A stretch of DNA of 64,000 nucleotides from Streptomyces sp. NBC_00370 (lineage in GTDB: Bacteria; Actinomycetota; Actinomycetes; Streptomycetales; Streptomycetaceae), in assembly GCF_036084755.1 (NCBI RefSeq), contig NZ_CP107968.1, forward strand, positions 4,185,501-4,249,500, written 5' to 3'. The notes under the pieces are model-generated. The model was not told the DNA's origin. It worked only from the letters and a program-made list of their open reading frames with translations, and made no database searches. The translations under genes were made by a program, and so were the position numbers. This document shows, piece by piece, positions 17,212-25,698 of this stretch. Positions within the stretch are counted from its first letter, which is position 1. Each line of letters opens with the position of its first letter.

Positions 17212-18816
17212 ATGGCGGCCAATGGATCCGAAGAGCAGGGTGGGAAGGCGTACTACGTCACCACCCCCATTTACTACGTCAACGACGCTCCTCACCTGGG
17301 CCACGCCTACACGACCGTCGCAGGGGACGTGCTCACGCGCTGGCACCGCCAGCGCGGTGAGAAGGTGTGGTACCTCACCGGCACGGACGAGCACGGTCAG
17401 AAGATCATGCGCACCGCCGAAGCCCACGGGGTGACCCCGCAGGAGTGGTGCGACAAGCTGGTGGACGAGTCCTGGCGGCCCCTCTGGGAGCACCTGGACA
17501 TCGCCAACGACGACTTCATCCGGACGACGGAGAAGCGCCACACCGACCGGGTGCGGGAGTTCGTGCAGGACCTGTACGACAAGGACCAGATCTACAAGGG
17601 CGGCTACGAGGGCCCGTACTGCGTGGGCTGCGAGGAGTACAAACTCCCCGGCGAGCTGATCGAGGACGAGAACGGCGTCAAGCTGTGCGCGATCCACAAG
17701 ACGCCGGTGGAGATCCTCAAGGAGGAGAACTACTTCTTCAAGCTCAGTGAGTTCGGCCCGAAGCTCCTCGCGCACTACGAGGCGAACCCCGGCTTCATCC
17801 AGCCCGAGTCCGCGCGCAACGAGGTCGTGAACTTCGTCAAGCAGGGGCTCCAGGACCTGTCGATCTCCCGCTCGACCTTCGACTGGGGCGTCCCGGTGCC
17901 GTGGGACGAGAAGCATGTGATCTACGTGTGGATCGACGCTCTCCTGAACTACGCGACGGCCGTCGGCTACGGCGCGAACCAGGAGAAGTTCGACGGGACG
18001 TTCCCCGCCGACGTGCACCTCGTGGGCAAGGACATCCTGCGCTTCCACGCGATCATCTGGCCGGCCATGCTGATGGCGCAGGGGCTGCCGCTGCCCGGCA
18101 AGGTCGTCGCCAACGGCTGGCTGCTCGTCGGCGGCGAGAAGATGTCGAAGTCGAACCTGACCGGCATCAAGCCGCAGGACCTGACCACGCACTTCGGCGT
18201 GGACGCCTACCGCTGGTACTTCCTGCGGGCCATCGCCTTCGGGCAGGACGGCTCGTTCTCCTGGGAGGACTTCAGCGCCCGCTACACCTCCGAGCTGGCG
18301 AACGACTACGGCAACCTCGCCTCGCGCGTCGCCGCCATGGTCGGCAAGTACTACGGCGGTGCGCTGCCGCAGGCGACGGACTCCGGTCCGGCCGAGCAGG
18401 CGGTACGGGACGGTCTGACGAAGGCGGTCGCCGAGGCGGACCGGCGGATCGGCGAGGAGCTGGACTTCGCGGGCGGTATCGCCGCGGTCTTCGACTTCGT
18501 CAAGCAGGTCAACGGCTATCTGACCGAGCAGGAGCCGTGGAAGGTCGCCAAGGACGAGTCGGAGGCGGGCAGGGCCCGGCTCGCGACGATCCTCTACACG
18601 GCGGCCGAGTCGCTGCGCGCCTGCGCCGTCCTGCTGAACCCGGTGATGCCGGAGACGTCCCAGAAGCTGTGGGAGTCGCTGGGCGCCGAGGAGTCGCTGG
18701 GCGCGCTGGCGGACCAGCGGGTGGCGTCGGCGGCCGACTGGGGCCGGCTGGCCCCGGGCACGAAGGTGACGAAGGGCGCGGTGCTCTTCCCCCGCCTGGA
18801 GGAGAAGCCCGCGTAA
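17212..18816 (+). CDS. metG: Methionyl-tRNA synthetase
   Basis: Class I aminoacyl-tRNA synthetase (534 aa) charging tRNA-Met in the cytoplasm; essential. HIGH-type motif APHLGHAY near residue 26, a zinc-knuckle-like CVGCEEY ... LCAIH insert in the connective domain near residue 140, and GEKMSKSN with the KMSKS loop near residue 310. The C-terminal tRNA-binding dimerisation domain found in E. coli is missing, as usual for this shorter actinobacterial type. Start ATG is preceded by TTAGGATTTCC. Single-gene unit with a strong terminator 20 bp after the stop. Confidence 0.97.
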   Translation: MAANGSEEQGGKAYYVTTPIYYVNDAPHLGHAYTTVAGDVLTRWHRQRGEKVWYLTGTDEHGQKIMRTAEAHGVTPQEWCDKLVDESWRPLWEHLDIANDDFIRTTEKRHTDRVREFVQDLYDKDQIYKGGYEGPYCVGCEEYKLPGELIEDENGVKLCAIHKTPVEILKEENYFFKLSEFGPKLLAHYEANPGFIQPESARNEVVNFVKQGLQDLSISRSTFDWGVPVPWDEKHVIYVWIDALLNYATAVGYGANQEKFDGTFPADVHLVGKDILRFHAIIWPAMLMAQGLPLPGKVVANGWLLVGGEKMSKSNLTGIKPQDLTTHFGVDAYRWYFLRAIAFGQDGSFSWEDFSARYTSELANDYGNLASRVAAMVGKYYGGALPQATDSGPAEQAVRDGLTKAVAEADRRIGEELDFAGGIAAVFDFVKQVNGYLTEQEPWKVAKDESEAGRARLATILYTAAESLRACAVLLNPVMPETSQKLWESLGAEESLGALADQRVASAADWGRLAPGTKVTKGAVLFPRLEEKPA

Positions 18817-18835
18817 CCGCGTCCGCGTGACGTAC

Positions 18836-18870
18836 GGCAGGCCCGGAACCGCGACGGTTCCGGGCCTGCC
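18836..18870. terminator. Bidirectional terminator between metG and YkuD gene
   Basis: Perfect 15-bp stem GGCAGGCCCGGAACC / GGTTCCGGGCCTGCC around GCGAC, between the convergent stops. Confidence 0.88.
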
Positions 18871-18892
18871 GCCGTGTGACGGACCGTACGGC

Positions 18893-19711
18893 TCAGCGTT
18901 CCAGCGAGGTCGCGTCACCCATCACGACCACCGGCTCCTTGTCCGGGTCCAGCAGTTCCAGCAGCTGCTTCACCCGGTCGCGCGGCAGTGAGACGCAGCC
19001 CTGGGTGGGGCCGCCGTGGTCCACGTGGATCCAGATGCCGCCGCCCCGGTCGCCGCCGAGGGGGCGGGTCCAGTCCAGGGGGGTGGTGCCCGCCTCGCGG
19101 TTGTAGTTGATCGCCACGACGTAGTCGAAGGAGCCTTCCAGCGACTCGCCGTGGAAGCCGGTGCCGTCGGCGTAGAAGGCGTCCGACCTGTCGTACGGGA
19201 GCTTCGTGCCGGGGTCGGGCAGCGAGCCGCCCGCGTCGGTGAGGCCGTAGACGCCGATCGGTGAGCGGCGGTCGCTCTGGACGTGGTGCCCGGTCCAGCC
19301 GTCCAGGGCGTTGTGCGCGGGCCAGGGTCCCGCGACCGGGTGCCAGCCCAGGCGGGGCGCCACTCCCGAGGTCCCCGCGGCCCACTCGGAGCCGCTGTCG
19401 CGCTCCCAGACGCGGACCGTGGAGCGGTTGGCGTCCCTGCCCGCGCCGGTCACCACGACGGCCTGCCGGGTGTCCTGCGGGATCTCGGCGCGGGTCCGCG
19501 GGCCGAGGCCCGGGATCTCCCCGGAGGACGCGGTCCGCGCCTCGGGGCCCGCCCTGCCGATCAGGCCCCTGTCCTTCGCCGAGGTCGTGGTGGTGGCCGC
19601 CGGCGCCGGGTCGGCGTGTCCTGCGGTCCCGGCCGCGCCGGCGCAGCCGGTCAGCAGCAGACCGGCGGTCAGCAGCGCGGCGGCGGGGCCGAGGGAACGG
19701 ACGGACGACAT
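18893..19711 (-). CDS. Secreted L,D-transpeptidase-like (YkuD) lipoprotein
   Basis: Predicted lipoprotein (272 aa) with signal peptide and lipobox LLTGC (Cys at about 23). A low-complexity Ala/Thr linker precedes a YkuD/ErfK-type catalytic domain whose active site is visible as IWIHVDHGGPTQGCVSLPRD (His followed by GCVSL, catalytic Cys). Members either cross-link peptidoglycan through 3-3 bonds or have other acyl-transfer roles; the form with NPD-type sequences LPYDRSDAFYADGTGF is common in Streptomyces. ATG follows AGGGCCC-type leader. Convergent with metG, same strand as aspS but separated by a hairpin and about 230 bp. Confidence 0.85.
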   Translation of the reverse strand: MSSVRSLGPAAALLTAGLLLTGCAGAAGTAGHADPAPAATTTTSAKDRGLIGRAGPEARTASSGEIPGLGPRTRAEIPQDTRQAVVVTGAGRDANRSTVRVWERDSGSEWAAGTSGVAPRLGWHPVAGPWPAHNALDGWTGHHVQSDRRSPIGVYGLTDAGGSLPDPGTKLPYDRSDAFYADGTGFHGESLEGSFDYVVAINYNREAGTTPLDWTRPLGGDRGGGIWIHVDHGGPTQGCVSLPRDRVKQLLELLDPDKEPVVVMGDATSLER

Positions 19712-19883
19712 GGAGTGGGCCCTTCATTTGACGCGACGAGGGAGGAACCTCGCGGTCCGGTCTTGCTGGAGGCGTCTTTCGGGCTGCTCCAGTGTCCCCC
19801 AGCGTCCGGGCAGTCGCACCGCGAGCTTATCCAGCCACCGGCATGGAAATCGCGATATACACGCCATGACCCGGAACGCGAAA

Positions 19884-19913
19884 GAGGCCCGGAACCGGCT
19901 CGTTCCGGGCCTC
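19884..19913. terminator. Terminator downstream of aspS
   Basis: 12-bp stem GAGGCCCGGAAC / GTTCCGGGCCTC around CGGCTC, about 30 bp beyond the aspS stop on the minus strand. Confidence 0.82.
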
Positions 19914-19942
19914 AGCCGTGTGTCGTCAGCCGCCCGACGTCG

Positions 19943-21715
19943 TTACTCGCCCGACTTGGCGACCGGCTTGCGCAGCGCGATGTTCAGCTCACGCAGCCGC
20001 GACTCGTCCAGCTCGGTGGGCGCGCCCATCATCAGGTCCTGCGCGTTGCCGTTGAGCGGGAAGGCGATCGTCTCGCGGATGTTCGGCTCGTCGGCCAGCA
20101 GCATCACAATGCGGTCGACGCCCGGGGCGATCCCGCCGTGCGGCGGGGCGCCGAGCCGGAAGGCGCGGAGCATGCCGGCGAACTCGTGCTCGACGGTCTC
20201 GCGGTCGTAGCCCGCGATCTCGAACGCCTTCAGCATGACCTCGGGCTCGTGGTTACGGATCGCGCCCGACGACAGCTCGATGCCGTTGCAGACGATGTCG
20301 TACTGCCACGCCAGGATGTCCAGCGGGTCCTTCTCTTCCAGGTCACGCACCCCGCCCTGCGGCATCGAGAAGGGGTTGTGCGAGAAGTCGATCTTGCCGG
20401 TCTCCTCGTCCTTCTCGTACATCGGGAAGTCGACGACCCAGCAGAACCGGAAGACGCCCTCCTCGAAGTGGCCGGCGCGCTTCGCCGCCTCGACGCGGAC
20501 CGCGCTCATGATCTTCGAGACCTCGTCGAACTCACCCGCGCCGAAGAACACGGCATGACCGGGGGCCAGCGACAGCCGCTCGGAGAGGACCTTCACGTTC
20601 TCCTCGGTGAGGAACTTCGCGATCGGGCCGCTCAGCGCGCCGTCCTCGCCGACCCGCACCCAGGCCAGGCCCTTCGCGCCCTGCTCGACCGCGAAGTCCC
20701 CGAGCCCGTCGAAGAACTTCCGCGGCTGGCCCGCCGTGTCCGGCACCGGCAGCGCGCGTACGTGCTTGCCGGCGAACGCCTTGAACTCGGAGCCGTCGAA
20801 GACGTCCGAGATGTCGGTCAGCTCCAGCTTGGCCCGCAGGTCCGGCTTGTCGTTGCCGTACTTCAGCATCGACTCGCGGAACGGGATGCGCGGGAACGGC
20901 GAGGTGACCTCACGGCCGCCGCCGAACTCCGTGAACAGCTCCGTCATCAGCTTCTCGATCGGCCGGAACACGTCCTCCTGCTCGACGAAGCTCATCTCGA
21001 CGTCGAGCTGGTAGAACTCGCCGGGCGAGCGGTCGGCGCGGGCGTCCTCGTCGCGGAAGCACGGCGCGATCTGGAAGTAGCGGTCGAAGCCCGAAATCAT
21101 CAGCAGCTGCTTGAACTGCTGCGGCGCCTGCGGCAGCGCGTAGAACTTGCCGGGGTTCAGCCGGGACGGCACCACGAAGTCACGGGCGCCCTCGGGCGAG
21201 GTCGCCGTGAGGATCGGGGTCGCCATCTCGTTGAAGCCGAGCGCCACCATCTTGGACCGGATGGCGGCGATGACGGCCGAGCGCAGCATGATGTTGCGGT
21301 GCATGCGCTCACGGCGCAGGTCGAGGAAGCGGTACTCCAGACGGCGCTCCTCGTTGACCCCGTCCTCGGCGTTGATGGTGAAGGGCAGCGGGGCGGCCGC
21401 GCCCAGGATCTCGACCTCCGAGACCTCGATCTCGATCTCGCCGGTCGGCAGCTCCGGGTTGACGTTCTCGGCGCCGCGCGCGGAGACCCGCCCGTCGATC
21501 CGGACGACGGTCTCCTTCGTGAGCTTCGACAGCTCCTCGTTGGCGGCCGTGCCGGGCCTGGCCACCAACTGGACCAGTCCGTAGTGATCGCGCAGATCGA
21601 TGAAGAGGATGCCGCCCAGGTCTCGGCGATTGTGCAGCCAGCCGCTCAGCCGGACGTCGGTGCCGACGTCAGAGGCGCGGAGCTCGCCGCAGGTGTGGGA
21701 CCTGTACCGATGCAT
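19943..21715 (-). CDS. aspS: Aspartyl-tRNA synthetase
   Basis: Class IIb synthetase (590 aa) for tRNA-Asp. N-terminal OB-fold anticodon domain (LSGWLHNRRDLGGILFIDLRDH), motif 2 in FRDEDARADRSPGEFYQLDVEMSF, the bacterial GAD insertion in the middle, and motif 3 GVDRIVMLLADEPNIRETIAFP near the end. Length and layout match bacterial AspS. Actinobacteria commonly have the non-discriminating form that also charges tRNA-Asn, which depends on GatCAB; this cannot be decided by eye. ATG start preceded by GGATGAACG. The leader 21725-21820 has imperfect GGTGGAGCTGGGT-type tandem repeats. Confidence 0.97.
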   Translation of the reverse strand: MHRYRSHTCGELRASDVGTDVRLSGWLHNRRDLGGILFIDLRDHYGLVQLVARPGTAANEELSKLTKETVVRIDGRVSARGAENVNPELPTGEIEIEVSEVEILGAAAPLPFTINAEDGVNEERRLEYRFLDLRRERMHRNIMLRSAVIAAIRSKMVALGFNEMATPILTATSPEGARDFVVPSRLNPGKFYALPQAPQQFKQLLMISGFDRYFQIAPCFRDEDARADRSPGEFYQLDVEMSFVEQEDVFRPIEKLMTELFTEFGGGREVTSPFPRIPFRESMLKYGNDKPDLRAKLELTDISDVFDGSEFKAFAGKHVRALPVPDTAGQPRKFFDGLGDFAVEQGAKGLAWVRVGEDGALSGPIAKFLTEENVKVLSERLSLAPGHAVFFGAGEFDEVSKIMSAVRVEAAKRAGHFEEGVFRFCWVVDFPMYEKDEETGKIDFSHNPFSMPQGGVRDLEEKDPLDILAWQYDIVCNGIELSSGAIRNHEPEVMLKAFEIAGYDRETVEHEFAGMLRAFRLGAPPHGGIAPGVDRIVMLLADEPNIRETIAFPLNGNAQDLMMGAPTELDESRLRELNIALRKPVAKSGE

Positions 21716-21724
21716 CGTCGTTCA

Positions 21725-21790
21725 TCCAGTCTTAGCAAGTCGGGATTGGGGGTGGAGCTGGGTGGAGCCGGTTCGGGTGGAGCTGGGTCG
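21725..21790. repeat. Imperfect short tandem repeats upstream of aspS
   Basis: The words GGTGGAGCTGGGT and GGTGGAGC(C)GG recur four times with slight changes between the divergent aspS and phosphatase starts. Probably slippage-prone spacer; no encoded product. Confidence 0.5.
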
Positions 21791-21883
21791 AGCCGGGGTG
21801 GGACACGGAGACACCAGGTTAGCGCCCGGTTCCGGCGCCACTCTCGGTGGCGAGGGTTCGTAACCTGTTCATACAGTGGGAAA

Positions 21884-24124
21884 ATGCGCACCGAGGACGT
21901 CCTTGCCGCGATCGCGACAGGCCTGTGGCGCTGGGACGACAGCTCAGGAGCTGTCAGTGTCGACGCGGAGGCGGCCCGCCTGCTCGGACGGCCCGAGGAG
22001 GCAGCGGTCCTCACCGCGGCGGAGGTCCGCGCCCATTTCCACCCCGTCGACTGGAACGAGGTTGACGGGATCGTGCAGCTCGCCCTGACCGAGGGCGGGC
22101 TCGCCGAGGCCCGGCTGCGGATCGTCGACCGGGGCGGCCGGGTGCTGCGCACCGTACGGTCCCGCTCGAAGCCGTACACCCGTACGGATGCGGCGGGCAA
22201 GCACCACTACGAGCTGGTCGGCACCCTCCAGGAGGTCGCCGAGCCGCAGCCCGGCACCACCGTCGACGCCACCACCGTCACGGGCGACTGGCGGCGCTCC
22301 CGCGAGGCGTTCCTGCTGGACGCGGGGCGCGCGCTGGCCGAGGCGAGATCGACGGCCGAGGTGCTGCGGGTCGCCGCCTCCCTCTCGATGCCCGGGTTCT
22401 CGCCCGACGCGCTCACCCTCTTCGGCACCGACGGGGACCGGCTGCGGATCATCGGCATGCACGGCAACACCGTGCTCGACGCCGAGAACTTCCCCGAGCT
22501 GCTGGTCGGCTCCGACTATCCGGCGTCCGAGGTCATCCGCACCGGCCGGGCCATCTACCTGCCCACGCCCAAGGCCTACGCGGAGCGCTACCCGGCCATC
22601 TGGCCGTCCGTCGAGCCGTTCCGGCGCAGCTCCTGGGCCTTCCTCCCGCTGATCGTCTCCGGGCACACGCTCGGCGCCTGGATGGCCGCGTTCAAGCACC
22701 GCGTCACGTTCTCCCCCGACGAACGGTCCGTGCTGAGCACCGTCGCCCGGATGCTCGCGCAGGCGCTGGCCCGCGCCGAGATCACCGAGACCGAGCGTGA
22801 GCTGTCCCTCGGGCTCCAGCGCTCGATGATGCCGACCATCGGCCCCGACATCCCCGGCATGACCGTGGCCGCCCGGTACGTGCCGACCGGCGGCGGGCTC
22901 CAGGTCGGCGGCGACTGGTACGACATGATCCCGCTCCCGGGCCCGGGGCCGCACGGCGAAGGCGGCGAGGGCGGCAGGTTCGCCATGGTCATCGGCGACG
23001 TCCAGGGCCATGACGTACGGGCGGCAGGGCTGATGGGGCAGCTGCGGATCGCCCTGCGCGCCTACGCGTCCGAGGGCCACCGCCCCGACGCCGTGCTCTC
23101 CCGCGCCTCCCGCTTCCTGGCCGGCCTCCAGCAGTACCCGGGCACCGGACCCGACCCGGACTCCGAGCCCGACGAACGGCCGCCCTTCGGCGTCACGCAC
23201 TCCTCCGACAACGCGACGCTGGACTACGACGCGCGCGCCCCGCGCTTCGCGACCTGCCTCTACCTGGAGGTCGACCCGGCGACCGGCACGCTCGACATCG
23301 CCCGCGCGGGCCACCCCGACCCGGTGCTGCGCATGGCGGACGGCACAGCCGTCATCCGGCAGACCGCCGGCGGTCTGCCGCTCGGCATCGAGGCGGACTC
23401 GGACTATCCGACGACCCGGCTCGTACTGGGCAGGGGCGAGCTGCTGATGCTGTGCACGGACGGCCTCATCGAGACCGGCGGCCACGACATGTACACCGGC
23501 TGGGGCAGGCTCCAGCCGGTGCTCGAAGGCACCAAGGGCTCCATGGAGAAGCTCGCCGACGCGCTCGTCGAATCCGTCATCGGCCCGACCTCGCACTACA
23601 CGACGGGGCCGCTGGCCGACCGCCGCGAGGACGACATCGCGCTGCTGCTGCTCGCCCGCAACGACTCGCCCGACCGGCCCCGCACCCCGGTCACCCGGCG
23701 TACCGCGCTGAGCATCGCCCAGGCCGAACCCGAGCGGATCGCCGACGCCCGGCAGCAGCTGCGGGACCTGCTGCACGACTGGGCCGACGAGGACCAGATC
23801 GACTCCGCCGTGCTGATGCTGTCCGAGATGGTCACCAACGTCCTCGTCCACACCGACGGCGACGCGCTGCTGACGGCCGAGGCCGCGGGCAAGCGCGGCA
23901 AGCGGCGGCTGCGCGTCGAGGTCACCGACGCGAGCGACGAGCAGCCGCACCGCAGACGCCCGGGGGAGCTGGCGTCCAGCGGGCGCGGACTGGTGCTGAT
24001 GGAGGTGCTCGCGACGGCGTGGGGCGTCGACCCGCGCGGCGAGGGCAAGTCGATCTGGTTCGAGCTCTACGAGGACGGCGAGGACGCGCCGTCCGGCGGC
24101 CCCGGTTCGCCCGGGGCGCTGTAG
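21884..24124 (+). CDS. SpoIIE-type PP2C phosphatase with PAS, GAF and RsbW-like kinase domains
   Basis: Multidomain signalling protein (746 aa). Residues ~1-110 PAS-like (WRWDDSSGAVSVD, later HHYELVGTLQEV), ~140-300 GAF, ~310-560 SpoIIE/RsbU phosphatase with metal-binding GGDWYDM and GDVQGHD, and ~600-740 an anti-sigma kinase-like ATPase with N-box MLSEMVTNVLVHTDGD and G-box RGLVLMEVLATAWGVD. Such proteins control anti-anti-sigma factors in the Streptomyces partner-switch networks. The start ATG is chosen because the frame upstream is only an open non-coding stretch opposite aspS. Its 3' end overlaps the convergent AI-2E gene by 58 bp. Confidence 0.9.
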   Translation: MRTEDVLAAIATGLWRWDDSSGAVSVDAEAARLLGRPEEAAVLTAAEVRAHFHPVDWNEVDGIVQLALTEGGLAEARLRIVDRGGRVLRTVRSRSKPYTRTDAAGKHHYELVGTLQEVAEPQPGTTVDATTVTGDWRRSREAFLLDAGRALAEARSTAEVLRVAASLSMPGFSPDALTLFGTDGDRLRIIGMHGNTVLDAENFPELLVGSDYPASEVIRTGRAIYLPTPKAYAERYPAIWPSVEPFRRSSWAFLPLIVSGHTLGAWMAAFKHRVTFSPDERSVLSTVARMLAQALARAEITETERELSLGLQRSMMPTIGPDIPGMTVAARYVPTGGGLQVGGDWYDMIPLPGPGPHGEGGEGGRFAMVIGDVQGHDVRAAGLMGQLRIALRAYASEGHRPDAVLSRASRFLAGLQQYPGTGPDPDSEPDERPPFGVTHSSDNATLDYDARAPRFATCLYLEVDPATGTLDIARAGHPDPVLRMADGTAVIRQTAGGLPLGIEADSDYPTTRLVLGRGELLMLCTDGLIETGGHDMYTGWGRLQPVLEGTKGSMEKLADALVESVIGPTSHYTTGPLADRREDDIALLLLARNDSPDRPRTPVTRRTALSIAQAEPERIADARQQLRDLLHDWADEDQIDSAVLMLSEMVTNVLVHTDGDALLTAEAAGKRGKRRLRVEVTDASDEQPHRRRPGELASSGRGLVLMEVLATAWGVDPRGEGKSIWFELYEDGEDAPSGGPGSPGAL

Positions 24125-25179
24125 CGGCCCCGCAGCTCGGAGATCACCCCGAACACCGCGGCCGTCAGCGGTACGGCCAGCAGCAGCCCCAGGATCCCGG
24201 CGACGGCGGCGCCCGCAGTGATCGTCACCATCACCACGGCCGGGTGCATCTGGACCGTACGGCTCTGCACCGCCGGCTGGAGCACATGCCCCTCCAGCAC
24301 CTGCACGGCCAGCACCACCCCCAGCGCCCACAGCGCGATCGGCCAGCCCCGGTCGGCGAGCGCGACGAGCACGGCGACGGCGCCCGAGATGAGGGCGCCC
24401 AGGTACGGGATGTACGCCCCGACGAAGACCAGCGCGCCGAGCCCGACGGCGCCCGGCACCCGCAGGATCAGCAGGCCCACCGTGATGCAGACGGCGTCGA
24501 TCAGGGCGATCACGGTCGTCCCGCGCATGAACCCCTCGACGGCGTGGAAGGCGCGGCGCGCCATGGCCTCGACGGCCTCACCCGTCGCACGCGGCGCGAG
24601 CGACCTGAGCGCCCCCGCCGCCTTGTCGGAGTCCCGCAGGAAGAAGAACATCAGCAGCAGCGCCAGCACGGAGGTGGCGATCAGCTCACCGATGACGCTG
24701 ATCCCGGTGACCACCCCGGACGCCGCCGTCGCGCCGAACTTCCCCAGCAGCTCCTTGGCGTTGCTCGCGATGTCGTCCAGCGAGGTCCCCGCGGCGCCGA
24801 AGTGCTTGGACACGTCCTTCGCCGCCTGCTTGAGCGAGGAGACGATCTGGTCGCCGCTGTCCACGATCGCGTTGACGACGATGTACCCGGCCCCGCCGAC
24901 CACGGCGACGACGGCGGCGCAGGTGAGCGCGGCGGCCAGCGACCGGTTCAGCCGCAGCGCGACGAGCCGCCGGTGCAGCGGCCCCAGCAGCGCGGTGCCG
25001 AGCAGCGCGAGCAGCAGCGGCGTGACGGCCGTCTTGAACGTGACGCACAGCCAGACCGCGACGGCCACGACGCCCGAGGCGAGCAGCAGCACCCCGCACC
25101 AGGCGGCGAAGCGCCGGACGCCGACGGGCAGGAGCGGGGACGGCGGCAGCGAAGGAGACGGCGGCGTGGGCGGGGACAC
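24067..25179 (-). CDS. AI-2E family (PerM/YdiK) membrane transporter
   Basis: Membrane protein of 370 aa with about eight helices: N-terminal pair near GVLLLASGVVAVAVWL, a soluble middle (SLKQAAKDVSKHFGAAG), and the family hallmark GLGALVFVGAYIPYLGALISGAVAVLVAL followed by QVLEGHVLQPAVQSRTVQMHPAVVMV. Family members export small molecules or act as Na+/H+ antiporters; the substrate here is unknown. GTG at 25179 with GGTGGG upstream is chosen because the frame further upstream is non-coding Pro/Arg-rich translation. C-terminal codons overlap the end of the convergent phosphatase gene. Confidence 0.85.
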   Translation of the reverse strand: MSPPTPPSPSLPPSPLLPVGVRRFAAWCGVLLLASGVVAVAVWLCVTFKTAVTPLLLALLGTALLGPLHRRLVALRLNRSLAAALTCAAVVAVVGGAGYIVVNAIVDSGDQIVSSLKQAAKDVSKHFGAAGTSLDDIASNAKELLGKFGATAASGVVTGISVIGELIATSVLALLLMFFFLRDSDKAAGALRSLAPRATGEAVEAMARRAFHAVEGFMRGTTVIALIDAVCITVGLLILRVPGAVGLGALVFVGAYIPYLGALISGAVAVLVALADRGWPIALWALGVVLAVQVLEGHVLQPAVQSRTVQMHPAVVMVTITAGAAVAGILGLLLAVPLTAAVFGVISELRGRYSAPGEPGPPDGASSPSS

Positions 25180-25388
25180 GGGCCCACCCGACCACGCCGG
25201 AGGCCTGTTTGTCCCGTCCTGGTCGCGTGCGCACCGCCACGCGGGTGACGTGCCGCCGCGGGTGCCGTCGGGCGTTCGTAATCCGTAAGAACTTCCACGG
25301 CATCCGCGTCCGGGGACTGCGCGAAGCTGGAGCCGGCCGGCCGTACGCGTACCGCGAGGGGCCGGCATCGCAGGGCGGGAGCGTACGC

Positions 25389-25610
25389 ATGCAGGTCTGG
25401 GGCCGCGGAATCGGCGGGATCGTACTGGTGGTGCTCGGAGCGGTCTGGATCGCCCAGGGGTCGGGGTCGATGAAGGGCTCGGCCATGTCGGGCCACTCCC
25501 AGTACGCCCTGCTGGGCGTGGTGGTGGCCCTGGTCGGCATCTATCTGCTGTGGGCCGCCTGGCGGGCCCACAGCAGGCGGGACGCCGAGGCGCGCGCGCC
25601 TCGCGCCTAG
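25389..25610 (+). CDS. Small two-helix membrane protein
   Basis: 73-residue protein starting at ATG 7 nt after GGGAG. Two hydrophobic helices (GIGGIVLVVLGAVWIAQG and YALLGVVVALVGIYLLWAAW) separated by a short polar loop, then a basic tail RAHSRRDAEARAPRA. The pattern is familiar from short conserved Streptomyces proteins without assigned function. Its stop codon TAG lies inside the CCTAGG end of a palindromic element shared with the convergent gene. Confidence 0.7.
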   Translation: MQVWGRGIGGIVLVVLGAVWIAQGSGSMKGSAMSGHSQYALLGVVVALVGIYLLWAAWRAHSRRDAEARAPRA

Positions 25611-25698
25611 GTCGTGTCCGCGAAGTCTCGTCTGGCTCGCGATGCCCGGCAGCCCCGCCCATAGGGCGGACGACGATACTTCGCGGACACTCCCTAGG
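25606..25698. repeat. 93-bp palindromic element supplying both convergent stop codons
   Basis: Ends are CCTAGG (25606-25611 and 25693-25698), followed inward by GTGTCCGCGAAGT (25614-25626) and its exact complement ACTTCGCGGACAC (25678-25690); together 19 of 21 positions pair. The TAG of the left and right CCTAGG are the stop codons of the two convergent genes. It may be a MITE-like insertion or an elaborate bidirectional terminator. Confidence 0.75.

Noticed and set aside
19283..24124. 1613-codon open frame ending in the phosphatase
   Set aside because: The first 2.6 kb run antisense to aspS and YkuD genes and have no domain pattern; only 21884-24124 is real.
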